Shown: piece by piece, positions 9,010 through 19,905 of the stretch
Layout of the letters: each line of letters begins with the position of its first letter
Numbering within the stretch: position 1 is the stretch's first letter
Assembly: GCF_003967555.1 (NCBI RefSeq)
Contig: NZ_BIFS01000001.1
Location: forward strand, 248,001-312,000
Origin: Dictyobacter kobayashii
Lineage (GTDB): Bacteria > Chloroflexota > Ktedonobacteria > Ktedonobacterales > Ktedonobacteraceae
Direction: 5' to 3'
Length of the DNA stretch: 64,000 nucleotides
The notes under the pieces: generated by a model
Databases searched by the model: none
What the model was told of the DNA's origin: nothing
The model's input: the letters and a program-made list of their open reading frames with translations, nothing else
Program-made: the position numbers and the translations under genes

Positions 9010-10614
9010 ATGATAGAAACAATCCCATCTGGTACGATATTGCATGGACGTTATCGTATTGAGCGTGTATTGGGTAGCGGCGGCTTTGGCCATGTGTACC
9101 TGGCACTCGACCAGATGACAAATCAACAAGCAGCGATAAAAGAATATTTAGTAACGGGCGCAAGCGGCCAGGAACAATTGAAACATGAAGCACGTGTACT
9201 TAGCCAGTTACACCATCCCAATCTACCTGCCTTCATGGACAGCTTCATTGAGCGTGGGCGCTATTATGTTGTGCTTAGCTATATTGAGGGCGAAGATCTG
9301 ACCGATTTGATTCGCCTGACACGCCAGCGCAATGAGGTTATCCCGGTCCCTCAGATATTAAGCTGGATTTTATCGATCTGCGATGGCGTAATGTTTATGC
9401 ATAGCCAGCGCCCTATCGTTATTCATCGCGATATCAAGCCAGATAATATTCGAATCACGCCTAATGGCACAGCAGTCCTGGTGGATCTGGGTAATGCCAA
9501 GGCTGCGGCTGATGGAGCACGCACATTGTTCTTTATCCGACACCAGGGCACACCCGGCTATGCACCGCCAGAACAATATCCAGGAGGCACTGGTACGGAT
9601 GCTCGTTCGGATGTCTACGCTCTGGGTGGCACACTTTATTTTGCTCTGACCGCATCAGAGCCACCCAGTGTTTCTACCCGCAATCAGTCTATCCAGCAGG
9701 GTCGTCCTGACCTGCTTTCCTTACAAGATCATATCGCGAACAATCCACCGGAGGAGAGCCCAGAGGCTAATGCTGCTCGTCAGTTCCGCCTGGGCGTGAG
9801 CAAACCGGCTAAACCAGCGCCTCGTCACTTGCGCCATATTGCTCAGCTTGCAACCCTGTCTCCTGAGGTGCTGAATGCTTTAAATCTTATTATTCAGAAA
9901 TCGATGGCTCTGCGTCCACGCGACCGCTATCAGTATGTGGCCGACTTCGCTAACGATTTGAAGAATGTGATTGCGGCTTTACCGCAGCCTCCCACGCCTC
10001 ATCGGCCAAAAGACCCGAACAGCACCCAACCCGACCTGGCGGAGATCTATGATACGCTCCAGGCAAGCAAAAATAGTATCAATCAACAGCAGAATCCACC
10101 TATGACACCACCTGCGCCTCCGGTACGTGGCACGACTATGGCTTGCCCGCGCTGTCAGAATCCGCTGGCTCCTAATGCTTCTTTCTGCCCACGCTGCGGT
10201 TTGTCATTGACCAATCCAGGCCATAATATCAATCCACCAACCAATCATGCCAGTACCCCAGTTGCGCAGGCAGATCAGACCTTGATCATGTCACAGGAAC
10301 AGATGCGCCAGGCGGCACTGGCGCGTACCTCTGGACAGCAAGCAGGCCATGTCCAGGCACCACCCGTGACGCCACAGCCTAACTACCCAAAGTATCAACA
10401 GGGGAACGCGGCCCAGGCTCAAGCAATGGCTATGCCGGCTCAATCGTTTCAATCAAATATGTCAACAGGACATAATTCATCACCCAACCTTACCTCGCGC
10501 CCGGGTACGAACCAGCAGTCAGAGCAAGATATGTCACGCTGGCTGATTATTGGCGGCATAGCCATCCTGGTTATTCTAATTGTGCTGGCATTCCTGATTA
10601 TGCGCCACGTGTAG
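9010..10614 (+). CDS. Membrane-anchored Ser/Thr protein kinase with zinc ribbon
   Basis: A 534-residue eukaryotic-type kinase. Glycine loop GSGGFGHVY, the AAIKEY lysine, catalytic HRDIKPDN and the activation segment are present. The magnesium motif is DLG where most kinases have DFG; this is compatible with activity. After the catalytic domain (to about residue 330) comes a linker, then a zinc ribbon CPRCQNPLAPNASFCPRC (near residues 380), a Gln/Pro-rich disordered stretch, and a single C-terminal membrane helix (WLIIGGIAILVILIVLAFLI). Start 9010 is chosen for the GGGAGGAA ribosome site 5-6 bases upstream; the frame is open further upstream without such support. It is probably a tail-anchored cytoplasmic sensor kinase. 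Confidence 0.92.
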   Translation: MIETIPSGTILHGRYRIERVLGSGGFGHVYLALDQMTNQQAAIKEYLVTGASGQEQLKHEARVLSQLHHPNLPAFMDSFIERGRYYVVLSYIEGEDLTDLIRLTRQRNEVIPVPQILSWILSICDGVMFMHSQRPIVIHRDIKPDNIRITPNGTAVLVDLGNAKAAADGARTLFFIRHQGTPGYAPPEQYPGGTGTDARSDVYALGGTLYFALTASEPPSVSTRNQSIQQGRPDLLSLQDHIANNPPEESPEANAARQFRLGVSKPAKPAPRHLRHIAQLATLSPEVLNALNLIIQKSMALRPRDRYQYVADFANDLKNVIAALPQPPTPHRPKDPNSTQPDLAEIYDTLQASKNSINQQQNPPMTPPAPPVRGTTMACPRCQNPLAPNASFCPRCGLSLTNPGHNINPPTNHASTPVAQADQTLIMSQEQMRQAALARTSGQQAGHVQAPPVTPQPNYPKYQQGNAAQAQAMAMPAQSFQSNMSTGHNSSPNLTSRPGTNQQSEQDMSRWLIIGGIAILVILIVLAFLIMRHV

Positions 10615-10696
10615 CTTCGGCCTTTCGGCCTTTGTGGCCGGGCCGATCGCTCAGCACCCCACTCTTCTTTACTATTCCCACATTTCCGCAAATGAG

Positions 10697-11770
10697 CTAC
10701 GTAACACGACCCAGCCAGCCTGGCAAGGCAGTTGCCCAGGCCAGGCGCTCCAGGAGATCATCAATTACCGCGCCTTCAGTCTCTTCGTCGGTATAAAAGA
10801 GGTCTTCAAGTGGTCCATTCAGGGTGGCAATAGGGGAAATTACGGTGAGGGCATCGACCAGTAAATTGGCCTCGCCTTTAACTGGTGGACACAGTTCCCC
10901 GTATCCCTGCAAGAAACTACGCACACGCTCGGGTTCCATCCCGCGCTTAACGAGTGGAGGAGTAGCTGTGCTACCCGGGAGCCAGGCCAGGGCACTGAAA
11001 TAGAAGAGCGCATAGGCTACTTCAAAGATGCGCTTCTCCCAGCGCGCCGCTTCTAACCCGGTAACGGCACTGACCCCAAAGGGTCCAAAGCGCAGGTTCA
11101 AGGCATGATAGTCACCATGGATGTGGAACTCTGGCAGAGTACGGTTACCACCAATCGACATCATGGCCTGCGGTAAAACCGCCTCCCATTGGTCGGCCCA
11201 TTCAGACAAGGCCGAAGAGATTGCCTGTAGCGAGTCTTCGCTTGCCCTGCTGCGAGCCAGGTTGAGGTAACCTTGAACGACACTACCGATCTGACCTTCA
11301 GCGGGCCAGCGATTTTGGCCGCCCCGATACTGCTGTGAAGCCTGGTGAATACGCCCCAGCATCGACCCGGCCGATTCCACCCACTCCAGACTACGCGGAC
11401 TCGAGGTGCTGAAAAGCTCTCCACCTATCTGTTGCTGAATCTCAAAAAAATCCTCACCTATTTGCACCGTTGGGGCACCCTGGGGCGTGCGTAGAAAAGT
11501 TGGAACCGGGATGCCAGCATCCTGAAGATGTTTTTGAAAAGTGTAGCGAAAATTCACATCTTCGCCCAGCGGACCCTCTGGCCGCTCACGCAACACATAG
11601 GGCTGCTCTGCGATCTCAACCGCCAGGCTCAAGTTGTCGCCATGGCCCACATCTAATGGCCCTAGATTTTTCCACCTGGAAATGCCGAAAGCCTGCATGA
11701 CCTCATTGAGATCAAGCAGGTTTTCTTCTGTAAAGTTGCTTTCAGTTGGTTGTTGTTCGAATTCGTTCAT
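10697..11770 (-). CDS. APH-family phosphotransferase
   Basis: A protein of about 357 residues with the aminoglycoside-phosphotransferase/choline-kinase fold. The catalytic loop FHIHGDYHALNLRFG carries the Brenner-type HGD motif. The metal-binding aspartate of the usual D-x-E/D segment is replaced: the sequence reads VTGLEAARWEKR. The N-lobe lysine/arginine segment is PYVLRERPEG. Substrate is unknown and drug resistance should not be assumed. The ATG at 11770 gives MNEFEQQP and begins 23 bases after the rhodanese stop. The longer frame up to 11830 would overlap that gene. The two probably form an operon. Confidence 0.82.
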   Translation of the reverse strand: MNEFEQQPTESNFTEENLLDLNEVMQAFGISRWKNLGPLDVGHGDNLSLAVEIAEQPYVLRERPEGPLGEDVNFRYTFQKHLQDAGIPVPTFLRTPQGAPTVQIGEDFFEIQQQIGGELFSTSSPRSLEWVESAGSMLGRIHQASQQYRGGQNRWPAEGQIGSVVQGYLNLARSRASEDSLQAISSALSEWADQWEAVLPQAMMSIGGNRTLPEFHIHGDYHALNLRFGPFGVSAVTGLEAARWEKRIFEVAYALFYFSALAWLPGSTATPPLVKRGMEPERVRSFLQGYGELCPPVKGEANLLVDALTVISPIATLNGPLEDLFYTDEETEGAVIDDLLERLAWATALPGWLGRVT

Positions 11771-11793
11771 GGGATGGTAATCTCGTTGTTCCC

Positions 11794-12675
11794 TTAGATT
11801 TCTACTGGCAGATCCTGGCGAATACCCCATTCATTCCAGGAGCCATCGTAGTTGGTTAATTGTGGATATCCTAGCATAGCCAGGCTAAACAAGACAGTTG
11901 TAGCGGCCACGCCACCATTACAATACGCGACGACACGCTGCTCAGGTACGATGTTGGCCTCCTTGAAGATATGCTGCAATTCCTCGGTTGAGCGGAATGT
12001 GCCATCTTCAGGATTAATCAATTCTTCACGTGGCAGACTTAAAGCGCCTGGGATATGACCCCGGCGGCCCTCACCTCGAACTACCGTACCCGTATACTGG
12101 CCGCTATCGCGTGCATCCACCAGAGTGGTACCCTGCTGATTGATCATCGAGAGCACCTCTTCGGCTGTCGCACGTAATTGTGGCTGCGGTTTAGGGGTAA
12201 AGGTGGCCCGGGGATAGTTGGGGATTACCTGGTCTAAAGGACGTCCCTCGCGCTTCCATTTAGCCAGGCCGCCATTCAAGACTACAACGCGTGTATGCCC
12301 ATAATAGTTGAGTGCCCACCAGAGACGGGTGGCAAACTGTGACGCTGGATGGGTATCATATGCCACCACCAGGTGTTGGTCACCAATCCCTGCTCGCGCC
12401 ATAGCGGCCGCAAACTGATCGGCAGGAGCGATCTGTGCCTCAACTGGATCAGCATGATCCACAATATCTTGTGTCCAATCGACATAGACCGCGCCCGGAA
12501 TATGTGCCTGGGCATATTCTTCAGGAGCACCGACATACTCGGCCTCCTGCTGCCCATTCTTAACAACAGTGCGCACATAACCGCGCATGTCGACGACCCG
12601 AATAGCGGGATCAAACAGGTTTTCCTCTAACCACGAGGTTTCCACCAGAAATTGAGAGCGCTGCTCCTGTCCCAT
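11794..12675 (-). CDS. sseA: Sulfurtransferase, two-domain rhodanese
   Basis: A 293-residue thiosulfate or 3-mercaptopyruvate sulfurtransferase. The inactive N-terminal rhodanese domain runs to about residue 150, with IPGAVYVDW and VVAYDTHPASQFATRLWW. The C-terminal domain bears the catalytic cysteine in VAYCNGGVAAT, close to residue 248, and the HIPGALSLP segment. The loop CNGGVA is closer to thiosulfate-type (CRxGx[R/T]) than to mercaptopyruvate-type CG[S/T]GVT, so substrate is open. It lies upstream of an APH-like gene in the same direction. Confidence 0.9.
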   Translation of the reverse strand: MGQEQRSQFLVETSWLEENLFDPAIRVVDMRGYVRTVVKNGQQEAEYVGAPEEYAQAHIPGAVYVDWTQDIVDHADPVEAQIAPADQFAAAMARAGIGDQHLVVAYDTHPASQFATRLWWALNYYGHTRVVVLNGGLAKWKREGRPLDQVIPNYPRATFTPKPQPQLRATAEEVLSMINQQGTTLVDARDSGQYTGTVVRGEGRRGHIPGALSLPREELINPEDGTFRSTEELQHIFKEANIVPEQRVVAYCNGGVAATTVLFSLAMLGYPQLTNYDGSWNEWGIRQDLPVEI

Positions 12676-12713
12676 AGTACATATTCCTCTCTAAGCGAAT
12701 AAAGTTCGTGGCT

Positions 12714-13253
12714 TTAAGCGAATAAGCCAGCGGCATCAGGATTATCGGTACTGACGAAGTGGGCCGGTGAACCGAAAACAGTCATTGGTTTGACATCCAG
12801 GATCTGCATGGATGTGTTAGGAGTCTGGGTTGTTACATAGCGTTGGACGACCAGGCCCAGTGGACGCGCCAGTACAAGGGCAGCGGTAGAAGCCAGGATA
12901 ACGTTGTTGGCGGTACTATAGGGCCGGCGCAATTTGGCAACCGCCATCGAAGAGAGACCAGTTAATAAACCGGCAACGGCCAGATTGGTGCCACAGCGCT
13001 CATGCACGGCCAGTTCTGGCTGTGAAGTTCGCAACAGTTGTAAAGCCTGCTGAGCAGCCGGTAGAATAGCCTCTGTCGGCACATCCCCAAACACAAAGAA
13101 GCCAGCGGCAAAAGAGATGCCAGAGAAGCGCACCTCGGGAAATTTACGTGACAGCAGGACGATGGTGGCATGCTCTAGCGCATGATTCTGTTTAACCGCG
13201 CCACCTAATAACATCTGCTGGGCAACTTGTACGACGGGATTGATAGAACTCAT
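12714..13253 (-). CDS. DUF6391-like protein
   Basis: A 179-residue protein with the motif KQNHALEHATI near residues 22-32, which I associate with the DUF6391 family (also in cyanobacteria), of unknown function. Hydrophobic helices occur near LAVAGLLTGLSSMAVA and VILASTAALVLARPLG, so membrane association is possible. The conserved HxxEH-like pattern (HALEH) invites a metal-site idea, but nothing proves it. The start at 13253 (MSSINP) has AAGGAC 8 bases upstream. The longer frame from 13307 lacks support. Confidence 0.75.
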   Translation of the reverse strand: MSSINPVVQVAQQMLLGGAVKQNHALEHATIVLLSRKFPEVRFSGISFAAGFFVFGDVPTEAILPAAQQALQLLRTSQPELAVHERCGTNLAVAGLLTGLSSMAVAKLRRPYSTANNVILASTAALVLARPLGLVVQRYVTTQTPNTSMQILDVKPMTVFGSPAHFVSTDNPDAAGLFA

Positions 13254-13359
13254 AGTTTCTTGTCCTTCCATAAGAGCAGGCGACCTTGCACCCCCTGGCA
13301 CAAACACAAAGGCATTGCAGCCCTCATCTAGTCTCCTGCTTTCTTCTTCATGCGGATAA

Positions 13360-14814
13360 TTATGGACCGTATGTAATATTAAATACGACTATTTCGTCCC
13401 CAAAGTTGATGATATCGCCGTCGTTGAGCATAACGGCCTGGAAAATTCGCACATTATTGACCAGGGTTCCGTTAGAACTGCCCACATCATCCAGGTACCA
13501 ATGCCCTTCCGAAAACCAGAGTCGCGCATGCCTCCGCGACACTGAACGACCAGGAATAATCAGATCATTCCCATTGGTACGTCCGACGGTAGTTACATCC
13601 TGATGAAAGCGATATGAACGCCCCACCAGGGCTTCAGGCCCGGTCTGTAAGGTCAGCCGGGCCAGCACCGGGCGACCATTGACCAGGTAAGTATCTTTAC
13701 TGGCACGCGAATTGGATAGTTCATCACCACAGGTTGTACAGTAGAGCCGTGACCCTGGATTGGGTGCACCACAGCGGAAACAGACTAACGATGAGCCAGC
13801 CGGATTGGATAATGCTCCACTTGGCATGGAACTCAATCCAGCTCCGGAACCACCCCCTGGACTGGTAACAAGGGTGCCTGGATTTGATCCGCCCCCCGCT
13901 GCAGGAATCGGTGGCACCCTGTATAGGCGCGGCAAAGATAACCGCGAAGCAGCCAGGGCACCGGTTAAAGCTTCTATCAAGTCCTCGGCCGCCTGATAAC
14001 GGTCGCTGGCTTGCTTGGCGGTCATTTTTTGCACCACCTGAATAACAGGGGTTGGCACACCCTCAGCAGCCATGCGTTCAATCGGTAATGGTTCATTCAT
14101 GTGCTTGACGGTAATAGTCAGGGGACTATCCGCGATAAATGGCACGCGCCCGGTCAGACAATGAAATAGCACAATCCCAAGCGAATATATATCGCTCCGA
14201 CGATCCACTTTTTGCCCCATACCTTGCTCGGGTGACATATATTGGGGCGTCCCAATGCCGGTACCAACACGCGTTAAACTGGTCGATTCCTCCAGGATCT
14301 TAGCAATGCCAAAGTCTGATAGCAACAGATGGCCATCACGACGTAGCAACATATTAGCTGGCTTAACATCACGGTGTATAATGCCGTTGCGATGAGCACA
14401 ATCCAATCCCTCGGCCGCCTGGATGGTAAAATCCACCGCCTCGGGAACAGGTAAAGCCTGTTTAAGCCGATCTTTGAGGGTTCCGCCATCTACATATTCC
14501 ATGACGATATATGTTATATTATCCTGCTCACCAAAATCGTGTATTTGCACAATATTGGGATGCGCGAGTTTGGCCACTGAACGAGCTTCCTGGACAAAAC
14601 GTTTGACAAACACAGGATCGCGAGCATGATAGGCAGGTAAGACTTTAATTGCGACATAGCGATCAAGGGTTGGCTGATATGCTTTGAAGACCGTCGCCAT
14701 ACCACCAGTACCTATGCGTTCAACGATACGAAACTGTCCCAGGGATTTCCCGATGAGCGTGTTCATATCGCCACTGTTGCCTGCCTGTTGAGGATAGTTA
14801 TTTCCTGGTTGCAT
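13360..14814 (-). CDS. Ser/Thr protein kinase with zinc ribbon and FHA domain
   Basis: About 484 residues. The kinase domain opens with FRIVERIGTGGMATVF and contains VAIKVLP, HRDVKPANML, DFGIAK, GTPQYMSPEQ and the SDIYSLG segment, all canonical. A zinc ribbon CFRCGAPNPGSRLYCTTC follows the linker. The C-terminal 100 residues form an FHA domain (TVGRTNGNDLIIP, SVSRRHA, DDVGSSNGTLVN) that binds phosphothreonine. An FHA domain on the kinase suggests autophosphorylation-dependent recruitment of substrates. No membrane segment is seen, so it is probably cytosolic. The start at 14814 (MQPGNNYP) is chosen for the nearby AGGG and GAGGGAG sequences; MNTLIGKS at 14766 is an alternative. Confidence 0.9.
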   Translation of the reverse strand: MQPGNNYPQQAGNSGDMNTLIGKSLGQFRIVERIGTGGMATVFKAYQPTLDRYVAIKVLPAYHARDPVFVKRFVQEARSVAKLAHPNIVQIHDFGEQDNITYIVMEYVDGGTLKDRLKQALPVPEAVDFTIQAAEGLDCAHRNGIIHRDVKPANMLLRRDGHLLLSDFGIAKILEESTSLTRVGTGIGTPQYMSPEQGMGQKVDRRSDIYSLGIVLFHCLTGRVPFIADSPLTITVKHMNEPLPIERMAAEGVPTPVIQVVQKMTAKQASDRYQAAEDLIEALTGALAASRLSLPRLYRVPPIPAAGGGSNPGTLVTSPGGGSGAGLSSMPSGALSNPAGSSLVCFRCGAPNPGSRLYCTTCGDELSNSRASKDTYLVNGRPVLARLTLQTGPEALVGRSYRFHQDVTTVGRTNGNDLIIPGRSVSRRHARLWFSEGHWYLDDVGSSNGTLVNNVRIFQAVMLNDGDIINFGDEIVVFNITYGP

Positions 14815-15020
14815 AACCCTGACGACTCCCTCTATTCCTGCCGTGTGATCTATGACAGTTCCAGCATATCCACTTTCAGCAATGTATACATAATGGTGCG
14901 TAAACCGCCTCAGGATCTGACCCATCCATGGCAGGCCAGACCCGGCGGTCGATGTTTCTTCTCTATCTTCCTGATTATACAGGTATTAACGCGTCATGTC
15001 GAGCGAAACGGGGTACCCGA

Positions 15021-16313
15021 TTATCCTTCGAGGAGGAGGGATTCGGGGTCCTCAACCAGTTCTTTGATGGTTGCAAGGAAACGCACAGCCTCACTGCCAT
15101 CAACGATGCGATGATCGTAAGAGAGCGCGACATACATCATAGGACGTATTACAACCTGACCGTTGAGTGCGATGGGACGCTGCTCAATCTTGTGCATACC
15201 AAGAATACCAACCTGAGGTGCGTTCAAAATTGGTGTTGAAAGTAAGGAACCAAAGATGCCACCATTGGTGATGGTGAAGGTGCCACCTTGCAAATCATTG
15301 AGCGTGAGCGCATTGGCACGGGCGCGTTTGGCCAGTTCAGCAATCTCGCGCTCGATCTGGGCAAATCCCTTACGATCAGCATCACGCACGACAGGCACGA
15401 CCAGTCCTTCGTCGGTCGAGACGGCGATACTGATATCGTAGTAGTGCTTGAGCAGTAGATCGGTCCCCTGGATCTCGGCATTCAGGCGTGGATAGGCCTT
15501 CAAAGCGCCAATGGCGGCCTTGGTAAAGAAGGACATAAAGCCCAGTGAGACATTATGCTTGTCTTTAAAGGCATCTTTACGGCGACTGCGCACATCCATG
15601 ACAGCGGTCATGTCGATCTCGTTGAAAGTGGTGAGCATTGCCGCTGTATGTTGGGCCTCTACCAGGCGCTGGGCGATGGTCTGACGCCGGCGCGACATAC
15701 GCACACGTTCTTCACCGCGCGGATCCGCGGCGGCCGCTGGTGTGGCTTTGGCGGCAGGCGCAGCCGCAGCCGGCTGAACTGGAGCAACCGGAGTAGCTAC
15801 CTCGCCGTTTGGAGCAGGGCTCTGCGTATTTTGTTCCAGATAGCTAATCACATCTTCTTTTGTGACCCGTCCATGTGGACTGCTACCGCGAACTTGCGCG
15901 ATATCGACATGATGTTCAGCAGCGATGCGGCGCGCCAATGGAGAAGGCGGTCGCTGGGAATCTGAAAATATAGGAGCCTCTGCACTGGTCGGACGCTGGG
16001 CCGGCTTCGCACTGGAAGTTTCTTCTGTGGCAGCTGGCTTCGCCTGAGGGGCAGAACCATTAGTAGCAGCCACGCCGCCTTCACCAATTGTACAGATTGC
16101 TTCGCCAACCGCGACCACATCCCCAACCTGCTTTAACACTTTCTGCAGCACACCATCTTGCTCAGCATTAACCTCGATATTAACTTTATCGGTCTCTAAT
16201 TCGGCAAGGGTGTCACCGCGCTTAACGGTGTCACCCTCTTTTTTTAACCAGGATGCGATTGTCGCATCAACTATTGATTCCCCCAGGGCAGGGACTCTCA
16301 CTTCAACGGACAT
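15021..16313 (-). CDS. sucB: Dihydrolipoyllysine succinyltransferase (E2 of 2-oxoglutarate dehydrogenase)
   Basis: A 430-residue E2 core subunit. The N-terminal lipoyl domain has the lipoylation site ETDKVNIEV (K43). An Ala/Pro-rich linker, the peripheral subunit-binding domain ([23 protein letters not shown]) and the catalytic acyltransferase domain follow, with the active site YDHRIVDG near the C-terminus. The ATG lies inside the last codons of sucA (11-base overlap), and its ribosome site GGAGGA is in sucA coding sequence. The genes are thus translationally coupled. No E3 (lpd) gene is present in the window. Confidence 0.95.
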   Translation of the reverse strand: MSVEVRVPALGESIVDATIASWLKKEGDTVKRGDTLAELETDKVNIEVNAEQDGVLQKVLKQVGDVVAVGEAICTIGEGGVAATNGSAPQAKPAATEETSSAKPAQRPTSAEAPIFSDSQRPPSPLARRIAAEHHVDIAQVRGSSPHGRVTKEDVISYLEQNTQSPAPNGEVATPVAPVQPAAAAPAAKATPAAAADPRGEERVRMSRRRQTIAQRLVEAQHTAAMLTTFNEIDMTAVMDVRSRRKDAFKDKHNVSLGFMSFFTKAAIGALKAYPRLNAEIQGTDLLLKHYYDISIAVSTDEGLVVPVVRDADRKGFAQIEREIAELAKRARANALTLNDLQGGTFTITNGGIFGSLLSTPILNAPQVGILGMHKIEQRPIALNGQVVIRPMMYVALSYDHRIVDGSEAVRFLATIKELVEDPESLLLEG

Positions 16314-19160
16314 AGTTTCCTCCGGGTTGTTTCAGCGGTAAACTGGAGGCTTCGGTGATAATTTTTTCCTGCTCTGCAATATAAAGATCCCAGAAGCCCG
16401 CCGCTGGACTTGATCGTTCGGGACGAGAGATGACATCGATGGTGACGTTATTGTCAACGATGTCCGACAAACGAGGGGAGATATAACTCCACGCTCCCAT
16501 GTTCCGTGGCTCCTCTTGTACCCAGACTACCTCACGCGCATGTGGATAGTTCGCCAGGACTTTTTTGATTTCTTCACCAGGGAAGGGGTAGAGCATTTCT
16601 ACCCGGACAATGGCGATACCATCATTATGGGCACGGCTGTCGTGCGCAAGCAAGTCTATGGCTATTTTGCCTGTACAGAGAATAACACGTCTGACCTCAG
16701 CTGGATGCTGACGCGCCCTCTGATCATCCAGAACTGGTTGAAAGCTGCCCTGGGCCAGGTCCTCTAGTTTAGAGGCAGATTGCGCATTGCGCAGAAGGGC
16801 CTTAGGCGACATAATCACTAACGGTCGTGGATAATTCTTAAGGTTGCGAGCCTGTAAACGCAACAGGTGATAATATTGGGCCGCCGTTGAGCAGTTGGCT
16901 ACGCGCCAGTTATCCTGGGCTGCCAGTTGTAGATAGCGCTCTAAACGTGCGCTGGAGTGCTCTGGTCCCTGTCCCTCATACCCATGAGGCAGCAACATGA
17001 CAATAGATGAGTCCTGTTTCCATTTGGCACGGCCCGAGGCGATAAATTGATCAATAATAACCTGGGCCACATTGGAAAAGTCGCCGAATTGAGCTTCCCA
17101 TAAGACCAGTGTGTCTGGCGCATGCACGCTATAACCATATTCAAAACCCAGTGCTCCAACCTCACTCAATGGGCTATTATAAATGGAGATGGAAGCCTGT
17201 GAGTCAAATAGGTGTTGCAATGGGATATAGATTTCATTGTTCTCGGTACTGTGTAGAACAGCGTTGCGATGACTAAAAGTGCCTCGCTCCACATCCTGTC
17301 CAGTCAGACGAATAGGGGTCCCTTCAGCGAGAATAGATGCAAAGGCCAGCGCCTCGGCCTGCCCCCAATCGATGCCACCTTCAGGTCCCAGGGTGGTCGC
17401 TCGACGCTGTAGAATACGTGCCAGTTTGGGATTGGGGGTAAAGCTCTTGGGCCAGCTCAATAATTCTTCGTTGTAAGAGCGCAATTGCTCGGCCGTGATA
17501 ACCTCGGGCGTCTCAAGCGTTGGGCGCATACGCTTGGTTCGCTTCTGTTCCTGGGAGGTGTAGACTCCGCCATCAGCCTCACGCTTGGCCTGTTCGAGCA
17601 CCGCGAAGGCCTCATTGACCAGGGTCTCCGCCTCGCCAGGCTCGATTAATTTTCGCTGCTCCAACATGCGGGCATAGAGCTCACGAGTCGTCGGGTGTGA
17701 GCGAATAGTCTCATACATAGCTGGTTGCGTAAATGCTGGTTCGTCACCTTCGTTATGACCCCAGCGACGATAGCCAACCAGGTCGATTACCACATCTTTA
17801 TGAAATTGGTCTCGATAAGCATGTGCAATACGTACCGCGGTTAAACAGGCATAAGGATCATCAGCATTAACATGAATTATTGGTATACTAAAGCCTTTGG
17901 CCAGGTCGCTGGCAAAGGGAGTAGAGCGGCTATCTTCTGGATCTGTAGTAAAGCCTAGTTGGTTATTAGCAATAATATGTATAGTTCCACCAACCCAATA
18001 CCCACGTAAATGCCACAAATTCATTGTTTCCGCTACTACACCTTCGCCCGGGAATGCGGCGTCGCCATGAATGAGTATCGGAAGCGTTTTATCTACATCT
18101 TGTAATGGAGAGCCCGCGACGGTGCGAATCTCTTGTGAGGCACGCGCCATGCCCCGATCACGGGATTAACAAATTCTAGATGGCTCGGATTTGGCGATAG
18201 TATAACGTTTAGATCGATGGCCGCTCCTTCGCCAAAGAGATGTTCGGCACCCAGATGATATTTGACGTCGCCGGTCCAACCAAAACCAAAGCTATCGGTT
18301 AAAGGCACACCTTCTTCGTGTTTGGAGTGTGCGAACTCGGCCAGAATAGCCCCGTAGGGTTTGCCCAGCACATGGGCTAATACGTTCAGACGACCACGAT
18401 GTGCCATGCCAATGACCACTTCTTTGGTCTCTGAATCTATGGCACCTGAGATAATTTCGTCTAACATTGGCACCAGCATATCGATGCCTTCAATGGAGAA
18501 GCGCTTCTGACCGGTATAGTTCTGGTGGATATAACGTTCAAACACCTCAACCTGGGTCAGTCGCTTTAATAGTTTGCGCGCGTCGGCCACTTTGGGATCA
18601 CGATGATAGAGGTCCAGGCCGACCGCATCGCGCAACCAGCGCCGCTCGTCGGAACTTTTGACCTGATCGAACTCGTAACTGATGGTGCCTGAATACATTC
18701 GTTTGAGGGCGGCAATCGCCTCCAGTGCATTTTCAGCCCCTTCAGCCGAGTGACCTCCTACCACGCGGGGCGATAACTGCGCCAGGTCTGCTTGTGACAA
18801 ACCATATGTCTCGGGTAATAGCGCGGGATCGCCGATTGGTTCGCTCCCCAGGGGGTCCAGATGGGCGCCCAGATGCCCTTTTTCTCGAATAGCATGGGCA
18901 TAGGTAGAGGCCGCTACGATCTTTACAACCTGGGTGCGCGAATACGCAGGGGTGTCTTCGTGGTCTTCCGCTGGCACGGGTTTGGCTGGCACCGGGCCTG
19001 TGCCAGGCGGGCTCGCAATTATGCCCGCATCTTCAGCTGTCCAGGAATCAAAAGTTGCACGCGTCGCAGCATCGACAGACGCCGGGTCCTGCTGATAGCG
19101 TTCATACAGTTCCTGAACGTAGCCCGCATTTGGACCATAAAATCTCTCTAGGTTTTGCAT
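16303..19160 (-). CDS. sucA: 2-oxoglutarate dehydrogenase E1 (thiamine-diphosphate), frame-interrupted
   Basis: Decarboxylates 2-oxoglutarate and passes the succinyl group to SucB. The N-terminal frame (19160-18093) has the small helical E1 motif ([19 protein letters not shown], in part) and [11 protein letters not shown]. The C-terminal frame (to 16303) has [12 protein letters not shown] and NNQLGFTT for ThDP binding and the GHNEGDEP and [16 protein letters not shown] signatures. Family members read NPVIGGMARA across the junction. Here a G4 run (plus CCCC at 18152-18155) needs one more G to restore it. Total length would be about 953 residues, normal for SucA. An AAGGAATATAC ribosome site precedes the ATG. 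Probably a sequencing artefact. Confidence 0.93.
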
Positions 19161-19272
19161 GTATATTCCTTAGGTTACTTTAACACAGTGTGTATAACTT
19201 ACGGAACACGAAATTGAGGAATGAGCCTCGTCGCTCGTGTCTCTGATCCAGCTATTGTATTCTACCACTTAC

Positions 19273-19295
19273 TATGGTATCATAGCTTTACCATA
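19273..19295. promoter_or_regulatory. Palindrome between sucA and the ileS T-box
   Basis: TATGGTA (19273-19279) and TACCATA (19289-19295) form a perfect 7-9-7 inverted repeat in the divergent region upstream of sucA. It is a candidate regulator site; the factor is unknown. Confidence 0.35.
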
Positions 19296-19499
19296 CTCCA
19301 AAATATTCACGGTACTAACGCCTATAGGACTTAGGACGAACAAGCATACACTTTCGTTTCTTTAATGCTAAAAAAACAAGACAAGAAAACTAAAATCCTA
19401 TTGCGCCGATAGGGCGTGAGCGTTGGAGCATTAACAGGCAGATCTCTTCGTGCAATCCACGAAAAACATATGCTAGCTAAAAATACAATATATAGCGCA

Positions 19500-19885
19500 A
19501 AAGCGATGACGGAGCCAGTATGCCGCTACACTTGTAGTAGAGAGTCCGGGGATGGTGAAACCGGATACAGGCCGCGCGCAGAATATCACTCCAGAGCTAC
19601 GAGCCGAACCAGCAATGGTTGATTCCACCAATCAACATTTCTGCGTAGGCGCAGTCGGGTCCTTCCCGTTACCATGAAGGCATGTAGTCCACCGTTCCCT
19701 TATGCGTTCTAGCACTTCTACACCTTTACAAGATGAGCCGAACCGTTATCACGGAGAAACTCTCGCTGGGGAATCGTCCGGAATACATGTATTGAGTGAG
19801 CCAGCGCATGCAAGGCCATGCCAGGCTAATCAGGGTGGTACCACGGGAGTTCCTCTCGTCCCTTCGTTGGGCGAGGGGTTTTTTT
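19500..19885 (+). ncRNA. T-box riboswitch, isoleucine-specific
   Basis: A T-box leader ahead of alaX-ileS. The Stem I distal region is AGAGAGTCCGG...GGTGAAACCGG (19538-19564). The specifier region GAATATCACTCCAGAGC puts ATC (Ile) at 19585-19587. The T-box sequence CAGGGTGGTACCACGGGA (19831-19848) contains TGGT, complementary to a tRNA end ACCA; tRNA-Ile has discriminator A. The terminator stem is CCTCTCGTCCC (19852-19862) with GGGCGAGGGG (19869-19878), followed by seven Ts. Uncharged tRNA-Ile would stabilise the antiterminator and switch on alaX and ileS. The 5' boundary is approximate. Confidence 0.92.
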
Positions 19886-19905
19886 GTTGATGAAAAGGAC
19901 ATAAC

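Noticed and set aside
10697..11770. Antibiotic-resistance aminoglycoside phosphotransferase
   Set aside because: Only the general APH fold is supported. The metal-loop residues differ and no resistance context exists.
12714..16313. Possible biosynthetic operon spanning the DUF6391 gene, kinase and sucB
   Set aside because: Each gene has independent start signals and gaps of about 100 bases or more, and no functional link is visible.
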